Source: Erythrobacter sp. 3-20A1M (GTDB taxonomy: Bacteria > Pseudomonadota > Alphaproteobacteria > Sphingomonadales > Sphingomonadaceae). Taken from it: a DNA stretch of 64,000 nt. Numbering within the stretch: the first letter of the stretch is position 1; every line of letters begins with the position of its first letter. The notes under the pieces were generated by a model. The model was not told where the DNA came from. It worked only from the letters and a program-made list of their open reading frames with translations, and made no database searches. A program made the translations under genes and the position numbers. Location of the stretch: NCBI RefSeq assembly GCF_018636735.1, contig NZ_CP045200.1:744001-808000 (forward strand), given 5' to 3'. Positions 50,227 through 58,779 of the stretch are shown in pieces.

Positions 50227-52059
50227 TCACAGCTTGACCGACCTTTTGGGCGCGACCTGGTCCGCACGTTGAGAGGCGGGACCGCTCGCAGCCATCAGGT
50301 TATGCGCGGTATTGATCAAGCCGATATGCGAGAAGGCCTGTGGGAAGTTGCCGAGCAGGCGACCGGCGACCACATCGTATTCCTCCGCGAGCAGGCCGAG
50401 ATCGTTGCGCAGGCCGAGTAGCCGATCGTAAAGCGCGCGCGCATCTTCGTGCCGCCCGGCCAGGACATAGGCATCCGCCAGCCAGAAGCTGCACGCGAGA
50501 AACGCCCCTTCCCGTCCCCCGACCCCGTCGTCCGTTCCATCGGTCGAATAACGCGCGACCAGCCCATCGTGCACCAGCTCGCGCTCGATCGCCTCGATCG
50601 TGCCAGCTACGCGCGGATCGTCGGCGGGGAGGAAACCCAGTTGCGGCATCAGCAACAGGCTCGCATCGAGGGTCTTGCCGCCGTAATACTGCACGAAGCT
50701 GTTCAGGTCCGCATCGAACCCGTTGTCGCATACGTCGTCGTGGATTTCCTGGCGTAGCTTGCGCCACCGGTCGACAGGTCCCTCCAGCTTATAACGCTCC
50801 ACGCTGGTAACCGCGCGGTCGAATGCGACCCACGCCATCATGCGCGAATGGGTGAAGGCGTGTGTGGGCCCCCTCACTTCCCAGATCCCGCGATCGGGCG
50901 TCTGCCAGACGGTTTCCAGGTGATCGAGCAGCACCTTCTGCAACCGCCAGGCCTCGTCCTGCGGTTGCAGTTCGGCCTCGCGCGCGGCGTGGAGGGTGTC
51001 GATCAGTTCGCCATAGACGTCGATCTGCATCTGCCCTGCGGCAGCGTTGCCGATCCGGACGGGCACGCTCTTCTCGAACCCGGCCAGCCACGGCACTTCG
51101 AATTCGGGCAGCCAGCGCTCGCCGGCGATCCCGTACATGATCTGGAGCTGGTCGGGAGCGCCCGCCACGGCGCGCAGCAACCATTGCCGCCAGTCCTCGG
51201 CCTCCTGGCGATAGCCGGAATTGAGCAACGCATAGAGCGTCAGCGCCGAATCCCGCAGCCAGCAATAGCGGTAATCCCAGTTGCGCTCTCCGCCGATCGC
51301 TTCCGGCAGCGACGTTGTCGGCGCCGCGACGATCCCGCCCGTCGGTGCGTAGATCAGCATCTTCAGCGTGATGAGTGAGCGTGTCACCGGCTCTCGCCAG
51401 GCATCCGGCTGGTCGTCGAAACTGCCGGACTTGACCCATTCGCGCCACCAGATCGCAGTACGCTCCAGCACCTCGCGCCGATCGGCGACGAAGTGCGGCT
51501 GCTGGTTGGAGGGATGATACGACATCGTCAGTGGAACGCTGTCACCCTCCGCCACCGTAAAGCGTGCGCATGTTTTCATGTTGCGCCCTTCGAGCGCGAG
51601 ATCGGCGTGCAGTTCGACGGCATCGGGGCCGGCGATCGCGCTGAGCCCGTAATCCTTGCGCCGCACCCACGGGATCGCCTGCCCGTTCTCGAATCGCAGG
51701 GTGAACTCCATGTCCATCTCGACCGTCCCGGACACGCCGGTCACGATGCGGATCAGATCGACGTGCCGATCCCCTTCGTTGACCGGCATGAAATCGGTCA
51801 GCGTCACCACGCCCGTCTCGGTCTCGAACCGGGTTTCGAGGATCGCGGTATCGGGCAGGTAGCGCCGGCTGGTCGCATGGACCTTCGCAACCGGCGCAAT
51901 CTTCCATCTGCCGTTATCGGGCGTCCCCAGCAGCGCGGCAAAGCATGCGGCGGAATCGAAGCGGGGCAGGCAGAGCCAGTCGATCGATCCGTCCTTACCC
52001 ACCAGCGCGGCGGACAGCATGTTGCCGATCAGCCCGTAATCCTCGATCCGCTGCGTCAT
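50227..52059 (-). CDS. Glycoside hydrolase family 15 protein (glucoamylase/trehalase-like)
   Basis: A 610-residue cytoplasmic GH15 enzyme. The N-terminal beta domain starts RIEDYGLIGNMLSAALVGKDGSIDWLCLPRFDS. The (alpha/alpha)6 barrel carries ERNWDYRYCWLRDSALT, and the family's second catalytic region lies near GGREGAFLACSFWLADAYV. Bacterial members hydrolyse trehalose, maltose or short glucans. I chose the ATG at 52059, seven bases after the SDR stop codon; an in-frame ATG at 52077 lies inside the SDR gene. The SDR upstream could oxidise the released sugar. Confidence 0.88.
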   Translation of the reverse strand: MTQRIEDYGLIGNMLSAALVGKDGSIDWLCLPRFDSAACFAALLGTPDNGRWKIAPVAKVHATSRRYLPDTAILETRFETETGVVTLTDFMPVNEGDRHVDLIRIVTGVSGTVEMDMEFTLRFENGQAIPWVRRKDYGLSAIAGPDAVELHADLALEGRNMKTCARFTVAEGDSVPLTMSYHPSNQQPHFVADRREVLERTAIWWREWVKSGSFDDQPDAWREPVTRSLITLKMLIYAPTGGIVAAPTTSLPEAIGGERNWDYRYCWLRDSALTLYALLNSGYRQEAEDWRQWLLRAVAGAPDQLQIMYGIAGERWLPEFEVPWLAGFEKSVPVRIGNAAAGQMQIDVYGELIDTLHAAREAELQPQDEAWRLQKVLLDHLETVWQTPDRGIWEVRGPTHAFTHSRMMAWVAFDRAVTSVERYKLEGPVDRWRKLRQEIHDDVCDNGFDADLNSFVQYYGGKTLDASLLLMPQLGFLPADDPRVAGTIEAIERELVHDGLVARYSTDGTDDGVGGREGAFLACSFWLADAYVLAGRHEDARALYDRLLGLRNDLGLLAEEYDVVAGRLLGNFPQAFSHIGLINTAHNLMAASGPASQRADQVAPKRSVKL

Positions 52060-52066
52060 GCCCGAC

Positions 52067-52849
52067 CTATCCGCCATGGGCGAAGGAGGGATAATCGGTC
52101 ATGCCGCCATCGACGAAGACCGTGGTCGCGGTGACGTAGCTCGCCGCGTCCGAGGCCAGGAAGACGGCCATCTTCGCGATGTCCTCGGGTTCGCCGATGC
52201 GGCCGAGCGGGATCTTCTCCAACAGGTCGGCATACCCTTCCGGATCTTCCCATACCTCCCGGTTGATGGGCGTCCTGATCGCGCCGGGCGCGATGCACAG
52301 GACGCGCACGCCGTGCGGCGCCGCCTCCTGCGCCAGCGATTTCGCCATCATCGACGCGCCCGCCTTGCTGGCGGTATAGGCGCTGTAGCCGGACCAGGCG
52401 ATCACCTCGTGCACGCTGGAGGTGTTGAGGACCACGCCCGATTTCTGCGCCGTCATCCGCTTCAGCGCCTCGCGCGCGCACAGGAACGTGCCCTTCAGAT
52501 TGATGTCGATCACCTTGCTCCAGGCATCGGGCTCTATCTCCCAGCCGAGCGCGTGCTGGCCATCGATACCTGCGTTGTTGACGAGCACGTCGATGCCGCC
52601 CCACGCCTCGTCGAGCGCGGCGAACATGGCGGCGACCGCGGCGGGATCGCTGATGTCCGCTTTCAGGCCGATCGCTTCCCCGCCCGACCCGGCGATCCGC
52701 TCCTTCAGAGCCTCGGTCTGTTCGGGATCGACCAGATAGTTGATCGCGACGCGCGCGCCTTCCTGCGCGAACGCCATCGCGATCGCCGCGCCCAGCCCGG
52801 AATTGCCGCCCGTGACGAGGACGCGTTTGCCTTTGAGATCGAGGTCCAT
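52067..52849 (-). CDS. SDR-family dehydrogenase (glucose 1-dehydrogenase-like)
   Basis: A 260-residue NAD(P)-dependent oxidoreductase. The nucleotide motif VLVTGGNSGLGAAIA, structural NNAG (VLVNNAGIDG), catalytic Ser in LNTSSVHEV and YSAYTASKAG (Tyr-x3-Lys) are present. The C-terminus reads GMTDYPSFAHGG, close to glucose-dehydrogenase-like SDRs. It begins 102 bases after the porin gene and ends seven bases before the GH15 gene, so it is probably functionally linked to sugar release. The exact substrate is inferred only. Confidence 0.87.
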   Translation of the reverse strand: MDLDLKGKRVLVTGGNSGLGAAIAMAFAQEGARVAINYLVDPEQTEALKERIAGSGGEAIGLKADISDPAAVAAMFAALDEAWGGIDVLVNNAGIDGQHALGWEIEPDAWSKVIDINLKGTFLCAREALKRMTAQKSGVVLNTSSVHEVIAWSGYSAYTASKAGASMMAKSLAQEAAPHGVRVLCIAPGAIRTPINREVWEDPEGYADLLEKIPLGRIGEPEDIAKMAVFLASDAASYVTATTVFVDGGMTDYPSFAHGG

Positions 52850-52951
52850 GAGGGCTCCACTGCGATTGATCGACGCGCCCCGAACGGGCCGCACAGTGGA
52901 GATAACTCGGTCGCCACGAAGGGCGTTCCTTCGCAGGCCCCGCGCCGAGGG

Positions 52952-54334
52952 CTAGAAGGTCGCGGTGAGATCGACATAGCCGTACAGCGTATCGCCGGAG
53001 CGCGGCGCATTGGCGGCATCGCGCAGGAACGGGCCGTCGAACAGGACCGCCGCACCGCTATCGAGCCTCAGCAAATCCTTCACGAACCAGTAGCGTACGC
53101 GGCCTTCGACCTGATGCCCCGCGAACCGTCCCGCCCGCCCGGACGGATCGCGCACGCCGGTATTGGCGAAGCTGTCGCTCGCGCTGTCGAGCCATAGCGC
53201 GCGGTAGGAGACGAAGCCGTCGAGCAGGCGGCTTGGCGCGGCTTCCACGCGGACCCCCGGCGCGTGAATATTGCTTCGCCCCAGGGGGCCGTAGATGCCG
53301 GTCGGGCCGAAATCGGAGCGCCGCGGGCCATAGAGGCTGTCGAAGCGACCGTAGTCGCGCCCGGACCCGTCACCGCTGGCAAAGTCGTATTCCAGGGCGA
53401 CGCGCGGCTGCCATTTGGCATCGAAGCGATAGCCGAGCGCCGCATGGGCGAAATTGGCGGAAACGTCGCGCCGCGGCGCGTTCACCGCGGTGCTGTCGCT
53501 GATGCTGCCGAACTGGTGCGCGTATTCCAGTTCGTAATCCGCCTGCCCCTTCGCCGGCGCGCGCACCAGCCGGAAGCCGGGCGTGTAGAGCCGCCGGTCG
53601 CGGGTCGCCACACCCGGGCGGTCGTCCTCGTCCAGACCATAGAAATACGCCTCCAGATCGGCTCCGCCCATGAGCTTGGAAAAGCTGCCGAAGGCACCCC
53701 AGAACAACAGGTCCGTGCCCTCGTGATCCCACTCCACCTCATTGTCGAGAATGGACGCCTTGTCGCTGGGCAGGCGTTGCTGCGGCATGGTCACGAATGC
53801 GGTCAGCTTGCCGCCCGCGCCCTTCGCGTCCAAGCGCACACCGGTGAAGGCGTTGGTCGCGTTGCGGAAATTGTTGCGACCGACCAGCCGCCGCGAGCCT
53901 AGATCCATGGTGAACCGCCCCGCGGTCAGCTTGGCTTCGCTGCCCGCGCCGAACGGCTGCCCCAGATCGGCCGCGACATAGGCCTGGATCAGCTCGAACG
54001 CATTGACCTCGCCGGTCCCGACCGAACTGCCCGTATCGCCGAAATAGGCGCGCGAATCCTGCAATTCCGCCCCAACCTCCACCGGCCCGGCATCGTATCG
54101 CGCGGCCAGCGTGAAGCGCAGGGTGACGAGATCGTCGTTCCGGTCCAGCGCGGGGCGAAACTGGTTGTGCAGGGCCTCGTAGCGTACGCGGGCGCTGCCC
54201 GACACCTCCAGATTGTCGGGATCGCCGATCGCATCCTGCAAGGTCCAGGCCGTGTCCGCGGCGGGCGCATTCTGCGCAAGGGCGGGAGTCGAGGCGAGCG
54301 CAAGGGCGCTCACCAGGCAGAGCCGGTAAGTCAT
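52952..54334 (-). CDS. Alginate-export-type outer-membrane porin
   Basis: A 460-residue outer-membrane beta-barrel. The signal peptide (CLVSALALASTPALAQ) is followed by an alginate-export (AlgE-like) domain: VSGSARVRYEALHNQFRP, LQDSRAYFGDTGSS and LTAGRFTMDLGSRRLVGRNNFRN, with a C-terminal YGYVDLTATF. Family members are porins for alginate and other anions. It starts 31 bases after the sulfate ABC transporter gene cysA, so cotranscription is likely and an anion/sulfate-related outer-membrane role is inferred. No alginate synthesis genes are nearby. Confidence 0.85.
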   Translation of the reverse strand: MTYRLCLVSALALASTPALAQNAPAADTAWTLQDAIGDPDNLEVSGSARVRYEALHNQFRPALDRNDDLVTLRFTLAARYDAGPVEVGAELQDSRAYFGDTGSSVGTGEVNAFELIQAYVAADLGQPFGAGSEAKLTAGRFTMDLGSRRLVGRNNFRNATNAFTGVRLDAKGAGGKLTAFVTMPQQRLPSDKASILDNEVEWDHEGTDLLFWGAFGSFSKLMGGADLEAYFYGLDEDDRPGVATRDRRLYTPGFRLVRAPAKGQADYELEYAHQFGSISDSTAVNAPRRDVSANFAHAALGYRFDAKWQPRVALEYDFASGDGSGRDYGRFDSLYGPRRSDFGPTGIYGPLGRSNIHAPGVRVEAAPSRLLDGFVSYRALWLDSASDSFANTGVRDPSGRAGRFAGHQVEGRVRYWFVKDLLRLDSGAAVLFDGPFLRDAANAPRSGDTLYGYVDLTATF

Positions 54335-54365
54335 GTTCGTTCCCTTTCGAAAAGGTCCTACGGGC

Positions 54366-55421
54366 TCAGGCGGCGAGCACCCGGTCGGGGAATATCTGCG
54401 CGCGCGTGATCGCCACGCGCAGGCGATCGCCCTGTTGCGGGCACGGCAGCGCGCCATCGACGTCGATCTCCACCGGCGTCTGCACTCCGTCGATCGTCGC
54501 TTCGACACGCCACACGCCCCCCTTGCGATAGGCGGTGCCGACGATCGCGACGACGCCGGGGCGGTCGGGCGTTTCCGCCGCCACGTCGTGGGGCCGGAAG
54601 GTCAGGGTACCCTTGCCTTTCGCGAAGGCGAGATGCGGGCATTCGAACGCCGGCCTGCCCGCGAGGAATGCCATCCCCTCCCCGAGGGTCACCGGCAGGC
54701 TGTTGGTATCGCCGACGAAGTCCGACACGAACGGCGTGGCCGGTTGCATGTAGATTTCTTCCGGCGTGCCCACCTGCTCGATCCGCCCATGGTCGAGCAC
54801 CACCACGCGGTCGGCCAGTTCGAGCGCCTCCTCCTGATCGTGGGTCACGAAGATTGAGGTGAGGCCCATTTCCTGGTGCAGATGGCGCAGCCAGCGGCGC
54901 AGGCCCTTTCGCACCTTGGCGTCGAGCGCGCCGAAGGGTTCGTCCAGCAACAGGACGCGCGGTTCGACGGCCAGCGCCCGTGCCAGAGCCACCCGCTGCC
55001 GCTGCCCCCCCGATAGCTGCGCCGGGTAGCGGTCGCCCAGCTTGCCGAGCTGGACCAGTTCGAGCAGATCGAGCGCGCGGCGGCGTATCTCGGTCTTGCC
55101 GGGCCGGGTCCTGCGCGACCGCACGGAGAGGCCGAAGCCGACATTTTCCGCGACCGTCATGTGCTTAAACAGCGCGTAGTGCTGAAAGACGAAGCCCACC
55201 TCGCGCTTCGCGACGGGCATCGCGGTCACGTCGCAGTCGGCGAACAAGACCCGTCCGCTATCCGGGAAGGCGAGCCCGGCGATGAGGCGCAACAGCGTCG
55301 TCTTGCCCGACCCCGACGGCCCGAGCAGCGCCAGAAATTCGCCGTCGCGCACCTCCAGATCGATGGCCTTGAGCGCATCGAACGTGCCGAAGCGCTTGGT
55401 CACGGAATCAAGCCTGATCAA
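54366..55421 (-). CDS. cysA: Sulfate/thiosulfate ABC transporter ATP-binding protein
   Basis: A 351-residue importer ATPase. Walker A is [13 protein letters not shown], the Q-loop FVFQHYALF, the signature [15 protein letters not shown], Walker [13 protein letters not shown] and the H-loop [15 protein letters not shown]-like C-terminal regulatory region follows ([10 protein letters not shown], then [12 protein letters not shown]). The start is a TTG at 55421 that overlaps the cysW stop codon (TTGA), with AAAGGA about ten bases upstream. The first upstream ATG would overlap cysW by more than 200 bases and encode unrelated residues. Confidence 0.93.
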   Translation of the reverse strand: MIRLDSVTKRFGTFDALKAIDLEVRDGEFLALLGPSGSGKTTLLRLIAGLAFPDSGRVLFADCDVTAMPVAKREVGFVFQHYALFKHMTVAENVGFGLSVRSRRTRPGKTEIRRRALDLLELVQLGKLGDRYPAQLSGGQRQRVALARALAVEPRVLLLDEPFGALDAKVRKGLRRWLRHLHQEMGLTSIFVTHDQEEALELADRVVVLDHGRIEQVGTPEEIYMQPATPFVSDFVGDTNSLPVTLGEGMAFLAGRPAFECPHLAFAKGKGTLTFRPHDVAAETPDRPGVVAIVGTAYRKGGVWRVEATIDGVQTPVEIDVDGALPCPQQGDRLRVAITRAQIFPDRVLAA

Positions 55422-56260
55422 TGTCCCGATCCTTTCGCGAGATAGGAAAACCGCCATTCGAGCCCGGCCTTCACGACCAGCGTGACGAGCGCGAGCATGG
55501 CAAGCAGAGAAGCCACCGCGAAGGCGGCGACGAAGTTGTATTCGTTGTAGAGAATCTCGACATGCAGCGGCATCGTGTTGGTCAGCCCGCGCAGGTGGCC
55601 GGAGACGACGGACACCGCGCCGAATTCCCCCATCGCGCGCGCATTGCACAGCAGCACACCGTAGAGCAGGCCCCAGCGGATATTGGGCAACGTGACCATG
55701 CGGAAGGTCTGGAAACCGCTCGCGCCCAGCGACAGCGCCGCTTCCTCGTCGTCGCGCCCCTGCTCCTGCATCAGCGGGATCAGCTCGCGCGCGACGAAGG
55801 GAAAGGTCACGAACACGGTCGCCAGCACGATACCCGGGACCGCGAAGATGATCTGGATGTCGTATTCGCGCAGCACCGGCCCGAGCAGGCCGTGGACGCC
55901 GAACAGCAGGATATAGACGAGGCCCGCCACCACCGGAGAGACCGAGAACGGAAGATCGATGAAGGTCAGCAGCACGCTACGCCCCGGGAAGTCGAATTTG
56001 GCGATGGCCCAGCTCGCGGCGATCCCGAACGCCACGTTCAGCGGCACGGCGATGGCGGCGACGAGCAGGGTCAGCCTGATCGCGGAGAGCGCATCGGGCT
56101 CCGCCAGCGCGTCCAGCAGCGGCGGGACGCCCTTCGACAGCGCCTCGGCGAACACCACCAGCAGCGGCAGCAGCAGGAAGACGAATAGGAAGCCGAGCGC
56201 GAGGGCGATGAGGCCGAGCGCAGTCGGCGTCAGGCGCTTGGTGGGTGCGGTCTGCATCAT
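55418..56260 (-). CDS. cysW: Sulfate ABC transporter permease CysW
   Basis: A 280-residue inner-membrane permease with six hydrophobic segments, starting [21 protein letters not shown]. The EAA loop reads [23 protein letters not shown], and [18 protein letters not shown] is the conserved CysW segment. The ATG at 56260 overlaps the cysT stop codon (two ATG codons are adjacent), and its stop overlaps the cysA TTG. It forms the channel with CysT. Confidence 0.94.
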   Translation of the reverse strand: MMQTAPTKRLTPTALGLIALALGFLFVFLLLPLLVVFAEALSKGVPPLLDALAEPDALSAIRLTLLVAAIAVPLNVAFGIAASWAIAKFDFPGRSVLLTFIDLPFSVSPVVAGLVYILLFGVHGLLGPVLREYDIQIIFAVPGIVLATVFVTFPFVARELIPLMQEQGRDDEEAALSLGASGFQTFRMVTLPNIRWGLLYGVLLCNARAMGEFGAVSVVSGHLRGLTNTMPLHVEILYNEYNFVAAFAVASLLAMLALVTLVVKAGLEWRFSYLAKGSGH

Positions 56261-57171
56261 GCGGCCATCCTCTGACGGCTCCACGCCTGCACCATGTTGA
56301 TGAGCAGGAGCATGGAGAAGGAGATGGCCAGCATCACCAGGGCGATCGCAGTCGCCCCGTCGATATTGTACTGTTCGAGCTGCGTGACGATCAGCAGCGG
56401 CGCGATCTCGGACTTGAAGGGCATGTTGCCCGCGATGAAGATGACCGAACCGTATTCCCCGACGCCGCGCGCCAGCGCCAGCGCGAAACCGGTCAGCAGG
56501 GCCGGCATGATCGCGGGGAAGATGACGCGCACGAACACCTGCCACGGCTTTGCGCCCAGCGAGAGCGCCGCTTCCTCCACGTCCGAACCGAGGTCCGCCA
56601 GCACGGGCTCGACCGACCGGACGATGAACGGCAGTCCGATGAAGATCAGCGCGATGGTAATGCCCACAGGATTGTAGGCGACCTCGATGCCGTATCGGGC
56701 GAGCGGTTCGCCGAGCCAGCCATTGTTCGCGTAGATCGCCGTCAGCGCGATGCCCGCGACCGCCGTCGGCAGGGCAAACGGCAGGTCGATCAGCGCGTCG
56801 AACACGCGCTTGCCGGGAAAGCTGTAGCGGGTGAACACCCAGGCGATCAGCAGGCCGAACACGCCGTTGATACACGCCGCGGCCAGCGCGGTGCCGAAGC
56901 TGACCCGGTAGGCCGCGACCGCGCGGGGCGAGAACGCCACCTCGACGAACGCGTCCCAGCCCATGCCCGCCGAACGCACGAAGATGAGCGAGACCGGAAT
57001 CAGCACGATCAGCGACAGCCAGCCGATGGTAAAGCCCATCGTCAGCCGGAAACCGGGAATGATCGACTTCCTCGCCCGGCGCGACCGATCGCGCTTCGGG
57101 GCAGGCGCGACGTCCCGCTCCTGCCGTCGCGCAAGGTCCTGGCCGGGGAGCGGGGCGGCGAGCGAGGCCAT
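56257..57171 (-). CDS. cysT: Sulfate ABC transporter permease CysT
   Basis: A 304-residue permease. A basic cytoplasmic N-terminus (about 1-40) precedes six membrane segments, with LPFALPTAVAGIALTAIY in the third. The EAA loop reads [24 protein letters not shown], followed by ALARGVGEYGSVIFIAGNMPFKSE, characteristic of CysT/CysU. The start overlaps the sbp stop by one base and the end overlaps cysW, so the four genes are a tight translational unit. Confidence 0.94.
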   Translation of the reverse strand: MASLAAPLPGQDLARRQERDVAPAPKRDRSRRARKSIIPGFRLTMGFTIGWLSLIVLIPVSLIFVRSAGMGWDAFVEVAFSPRAVAAYRVSFGTALAAACINGVFGLLIAWVFTRYSFPGKRVFDALIDLPFALPTAVAGIALTAIYANNGWLGEPLARYGIEVAYNPVGITIALIFIGLPFIVRSVEPVLADLGSDVEEAALSLGAKPWQVFVRVIFPAIMPALLTGFALALARGVGEYGSVIFIAGNMPFKSEIAPLLIVTQLEQYNIDGATAIALVMLAISFSMLLLINMVQAWSRQRMAA

Positions 57172-58208
57172 CAGCGCCGCTGCTCGAAGATACGGTCGAA
57201 CACGCCGCCGTCGGCGAAGAACTTCTTCTGCGCCGCCTGCCAGCCGCCGAATTCGCCATCGATGGTGACGAGGTCGATCTGCGGGAACTGGCTAGCGTAT
57301 TTCGCTTTCGCCGCCGCGCCGGTCGGGCGGTAGAAATTCGCGCCGATAATGTCCTGCGCCTCCGGGGTGTAGAGGAACTTGAGGTAGGCTTCCGCCACCT
57401 TTTCGGTACCGTGGCGCTTCGCGTTGCCGTCCAGCACGGCGACCGGCGGTTCGGCCAGGATGGAGACCGACGGGACGACGATCTCGAACTTGTCCTTGCC
57501 CAGCTCCTTCTGCGCGAGGAACGCCTCGTTCTCCCACGCGAGCAGCACGTCGCCGATCCCGCGTTCGGAGAAGGTCGTGGTCGCACCCCGCGCCCCGCTG
57601 TCGAGCACCGGCACGTTCTTGAACAGCCGCGTAACGAATTCCTGCGCGCCCTTCTCGCCTCCATTTTTCCTGGCGGCGTAGGCCCATGCGGCAAGGAAGT
57701 TCCAGCGGGCACCGCCGCTGGTCTTCGGATTGGGGGTAATGACGGCGACACCCGGCTTTATCAGATCGTCCCAGTCGCGAATGCCCTTCGGATTGCCCTT
57801 CCGGACCAGAAACACGATGGTCGAGGTGTAGGGCGCGCTATTCTGCGGCAACCGCGATTGCCATCCAGGCGACAGCGCGTCGGACTGCCCCGCGATCTCG
57901 TCGATATCGTAAGCCAGCGCGAGCGTGGCGACATCGGCATCGAGCCCGTCGATGATGGCCCGGGCCTGTTTGCCCGAACCGCCGTGGCTCATGTTGATCG
58001 TCACCTCCTGCCCGGTGGTCTTCTTCCAGCTATCTTTGAACTTCGGGTTGATCGCTTCGTACAACTCGCGGGTCGGGTCGTAGGAGACGTTCAGCAGTTC
58101 GACCGACTTTCCGGTGTCGCCAGCGGCGGCGTCCCCGGAGGAAGAAGGCGTACAGGCGGCGATGGCCGCCCCGATGGAAAGGATCGTGGCAAGGCGAAAG
58201 GATCGCAT
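57171..58208 (-). CDS. sbp: Periplasmic sulfate-binding protein
   Basis: A 345-residue solute-binding protein. The N-terminal signal is lipoprotein-like ([13 protein letters not shown]). The mature part begins [21 protein letters not shown] and contains [16 protein letters not shown] and [15 protein letters not shown], the sulfate-contacting segments of the family. [21 protein letters not shown] follows. It delivers sulfate to CysTWA. First gene of the unit, 83 bases after the Rrf2 regulator, with a candidate operator between them (58270-58280). Confidence 0.94.
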   Translation of the reverse strand: MRSFRLATILSIGAAIAACTPSSSGDAAAGDTGKSVELLNVSYDPTRELYEAINPKFKDSWKKTTGQEVTINMSHGGSGKQARAIIDGLDADVATLALAYDIDEIAGQSDALSPGWQSRLPQNSAPYTSTIVFLVRKGNPKGIRDWDDLIKPGVAVITPNPKTSGGARWNFLAAWAYAARKNGGEKGAQEFVTRLFKNVPVLDSGARGATTTFSERGIGDVLLAWENEAFLAQKELGKDKFEIVVPSVSILAEPPVAVLDGNAKRHGTEKVAEAYLKFLYTPEAQDIIGANFYRPTGAAAKAKYASQFPQIDLVTIDGEFGGWQAAQKKFFADGGVFDRIFEQRR

Positions 58209-58269
58209 AGGGAAAGCCGCTCCAGACGAGTCGCACGTTTCGCGACACGTCCAAACGTCTATTCTCTTT

Positions 58270-58280
58270 ATTCCCTATCG
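58270..58280. promoter_or_regulatory. Candidate Rrf2 operator upstream of sbp-cysTWA
   Basis: The plus-strand word ATTCCCTATCG (minus-strand CGATAGGGAAT) lies 62-72 bases upstream of the sbp ATG. The identical 11-mer occurs at 58746-58756 just upstream of the Rrf2 gene itself. An exact match in both promoters of a regulator and its adjacent target is what an autoregulated operator would look like. No experimental support. Confidence 0.45.
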
Positions 58281-58291
58281 GTCAACTAGGT

Positions 58292-58741
58292 TTATGCGGA
58301 CCGCCTTATCTCATCGCCCTGTTGCCGGCCTTCGCTCAACGCGTCGCCGATCGTGCGGTTGTCCAGCACCGCGCGGCTGGCGTCGTAGGCGCGTCCGAAC
58401 TCGCGCCGGATGAGGCAGGTCCGCTCGTCCACGCAATCTTCGCACTGGCGGTATGCCTGGCGAGAGAGGCACGGAAGGGGAGCCAATGGCCCCTCGAACA
58501 GGCGCAGCACTTCCCCGAACGTCACCGTATCCGCGGGGCGCAGCATGGTGTAGCCCCCGCTCTTGCCGCGACGGCTCTCCAGAATGCCGGCCTTGCGCAG
58601 ATCGAGCAGGATCTGCTCCAGGAACTTGTGGGGAATGGCGTAGCGGCGCGCGATGTCGGCACTCGCCATCGCCTCGCCGGCGGGCGCTTCCGCGATCGCC
58701 ACGAGGGCACGAAACGCATAACGGGCCTTGTTCGAGATCAT
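58292..58741 (-). CDS. Rrf2-family regulator with four conserved cysteines
   Basis: A 149-residue transcription factor. The winged helix (SNKARYAFRALVAIAEAP and HKFLEQILLDLRKAGILESRRGKSGGY) is typical of Rrf2 proteins such as IscR and CymR. A cysteine cluster follows (Cys91, Cys100, Cys103, Cys109 in CLSRQAYRQCEDCVDERTC) that could bind an iron-sulfur cluster; the spacing differs from IscR. Its place between the sulfate ABC operon and the SLC13 permease suggests control of sulfur uptake, as CymR does in Bacillus. AGGGAA, part of the candidate operator, may also be its ribosome binding site. Confidence 0.87.
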   Translation of the reverse strand: MISNKARYAFRALVAIAEAPAGEAMASADIARRYAIPHKFLEQILLDLRKAGILESRRGKSGGYTMLRPADTVTFGEVLRLFEGPLAPLPCLSRQAYRQCEDCVDERTCLIRREFGRAYDASRAVLDNRTIGDALSEGRQQGDEIRRSA

Positions 58742-58745
58742 GCCA

Positions 58746-58756
58746 ATTCCCTATCG
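58746..58756. promoter_or_regulatory. Candidate Rrf2 autoregulatory operator
   Basis: A second copy of ATTCCCTATCG (see 58270-58280), ending five bases upstream of the Rrf2 ATG. On the minus strand it reads CGATAGGGAAT and overlaps the likely ribosome binding site AGGGAA, so repressor binding or the shared Shine-Dalgarno sequence could each explain part of the match. Confidence 0.4.
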
Positions 58757-58779
58757 TATCGCTGTGGAAATGACAACGG

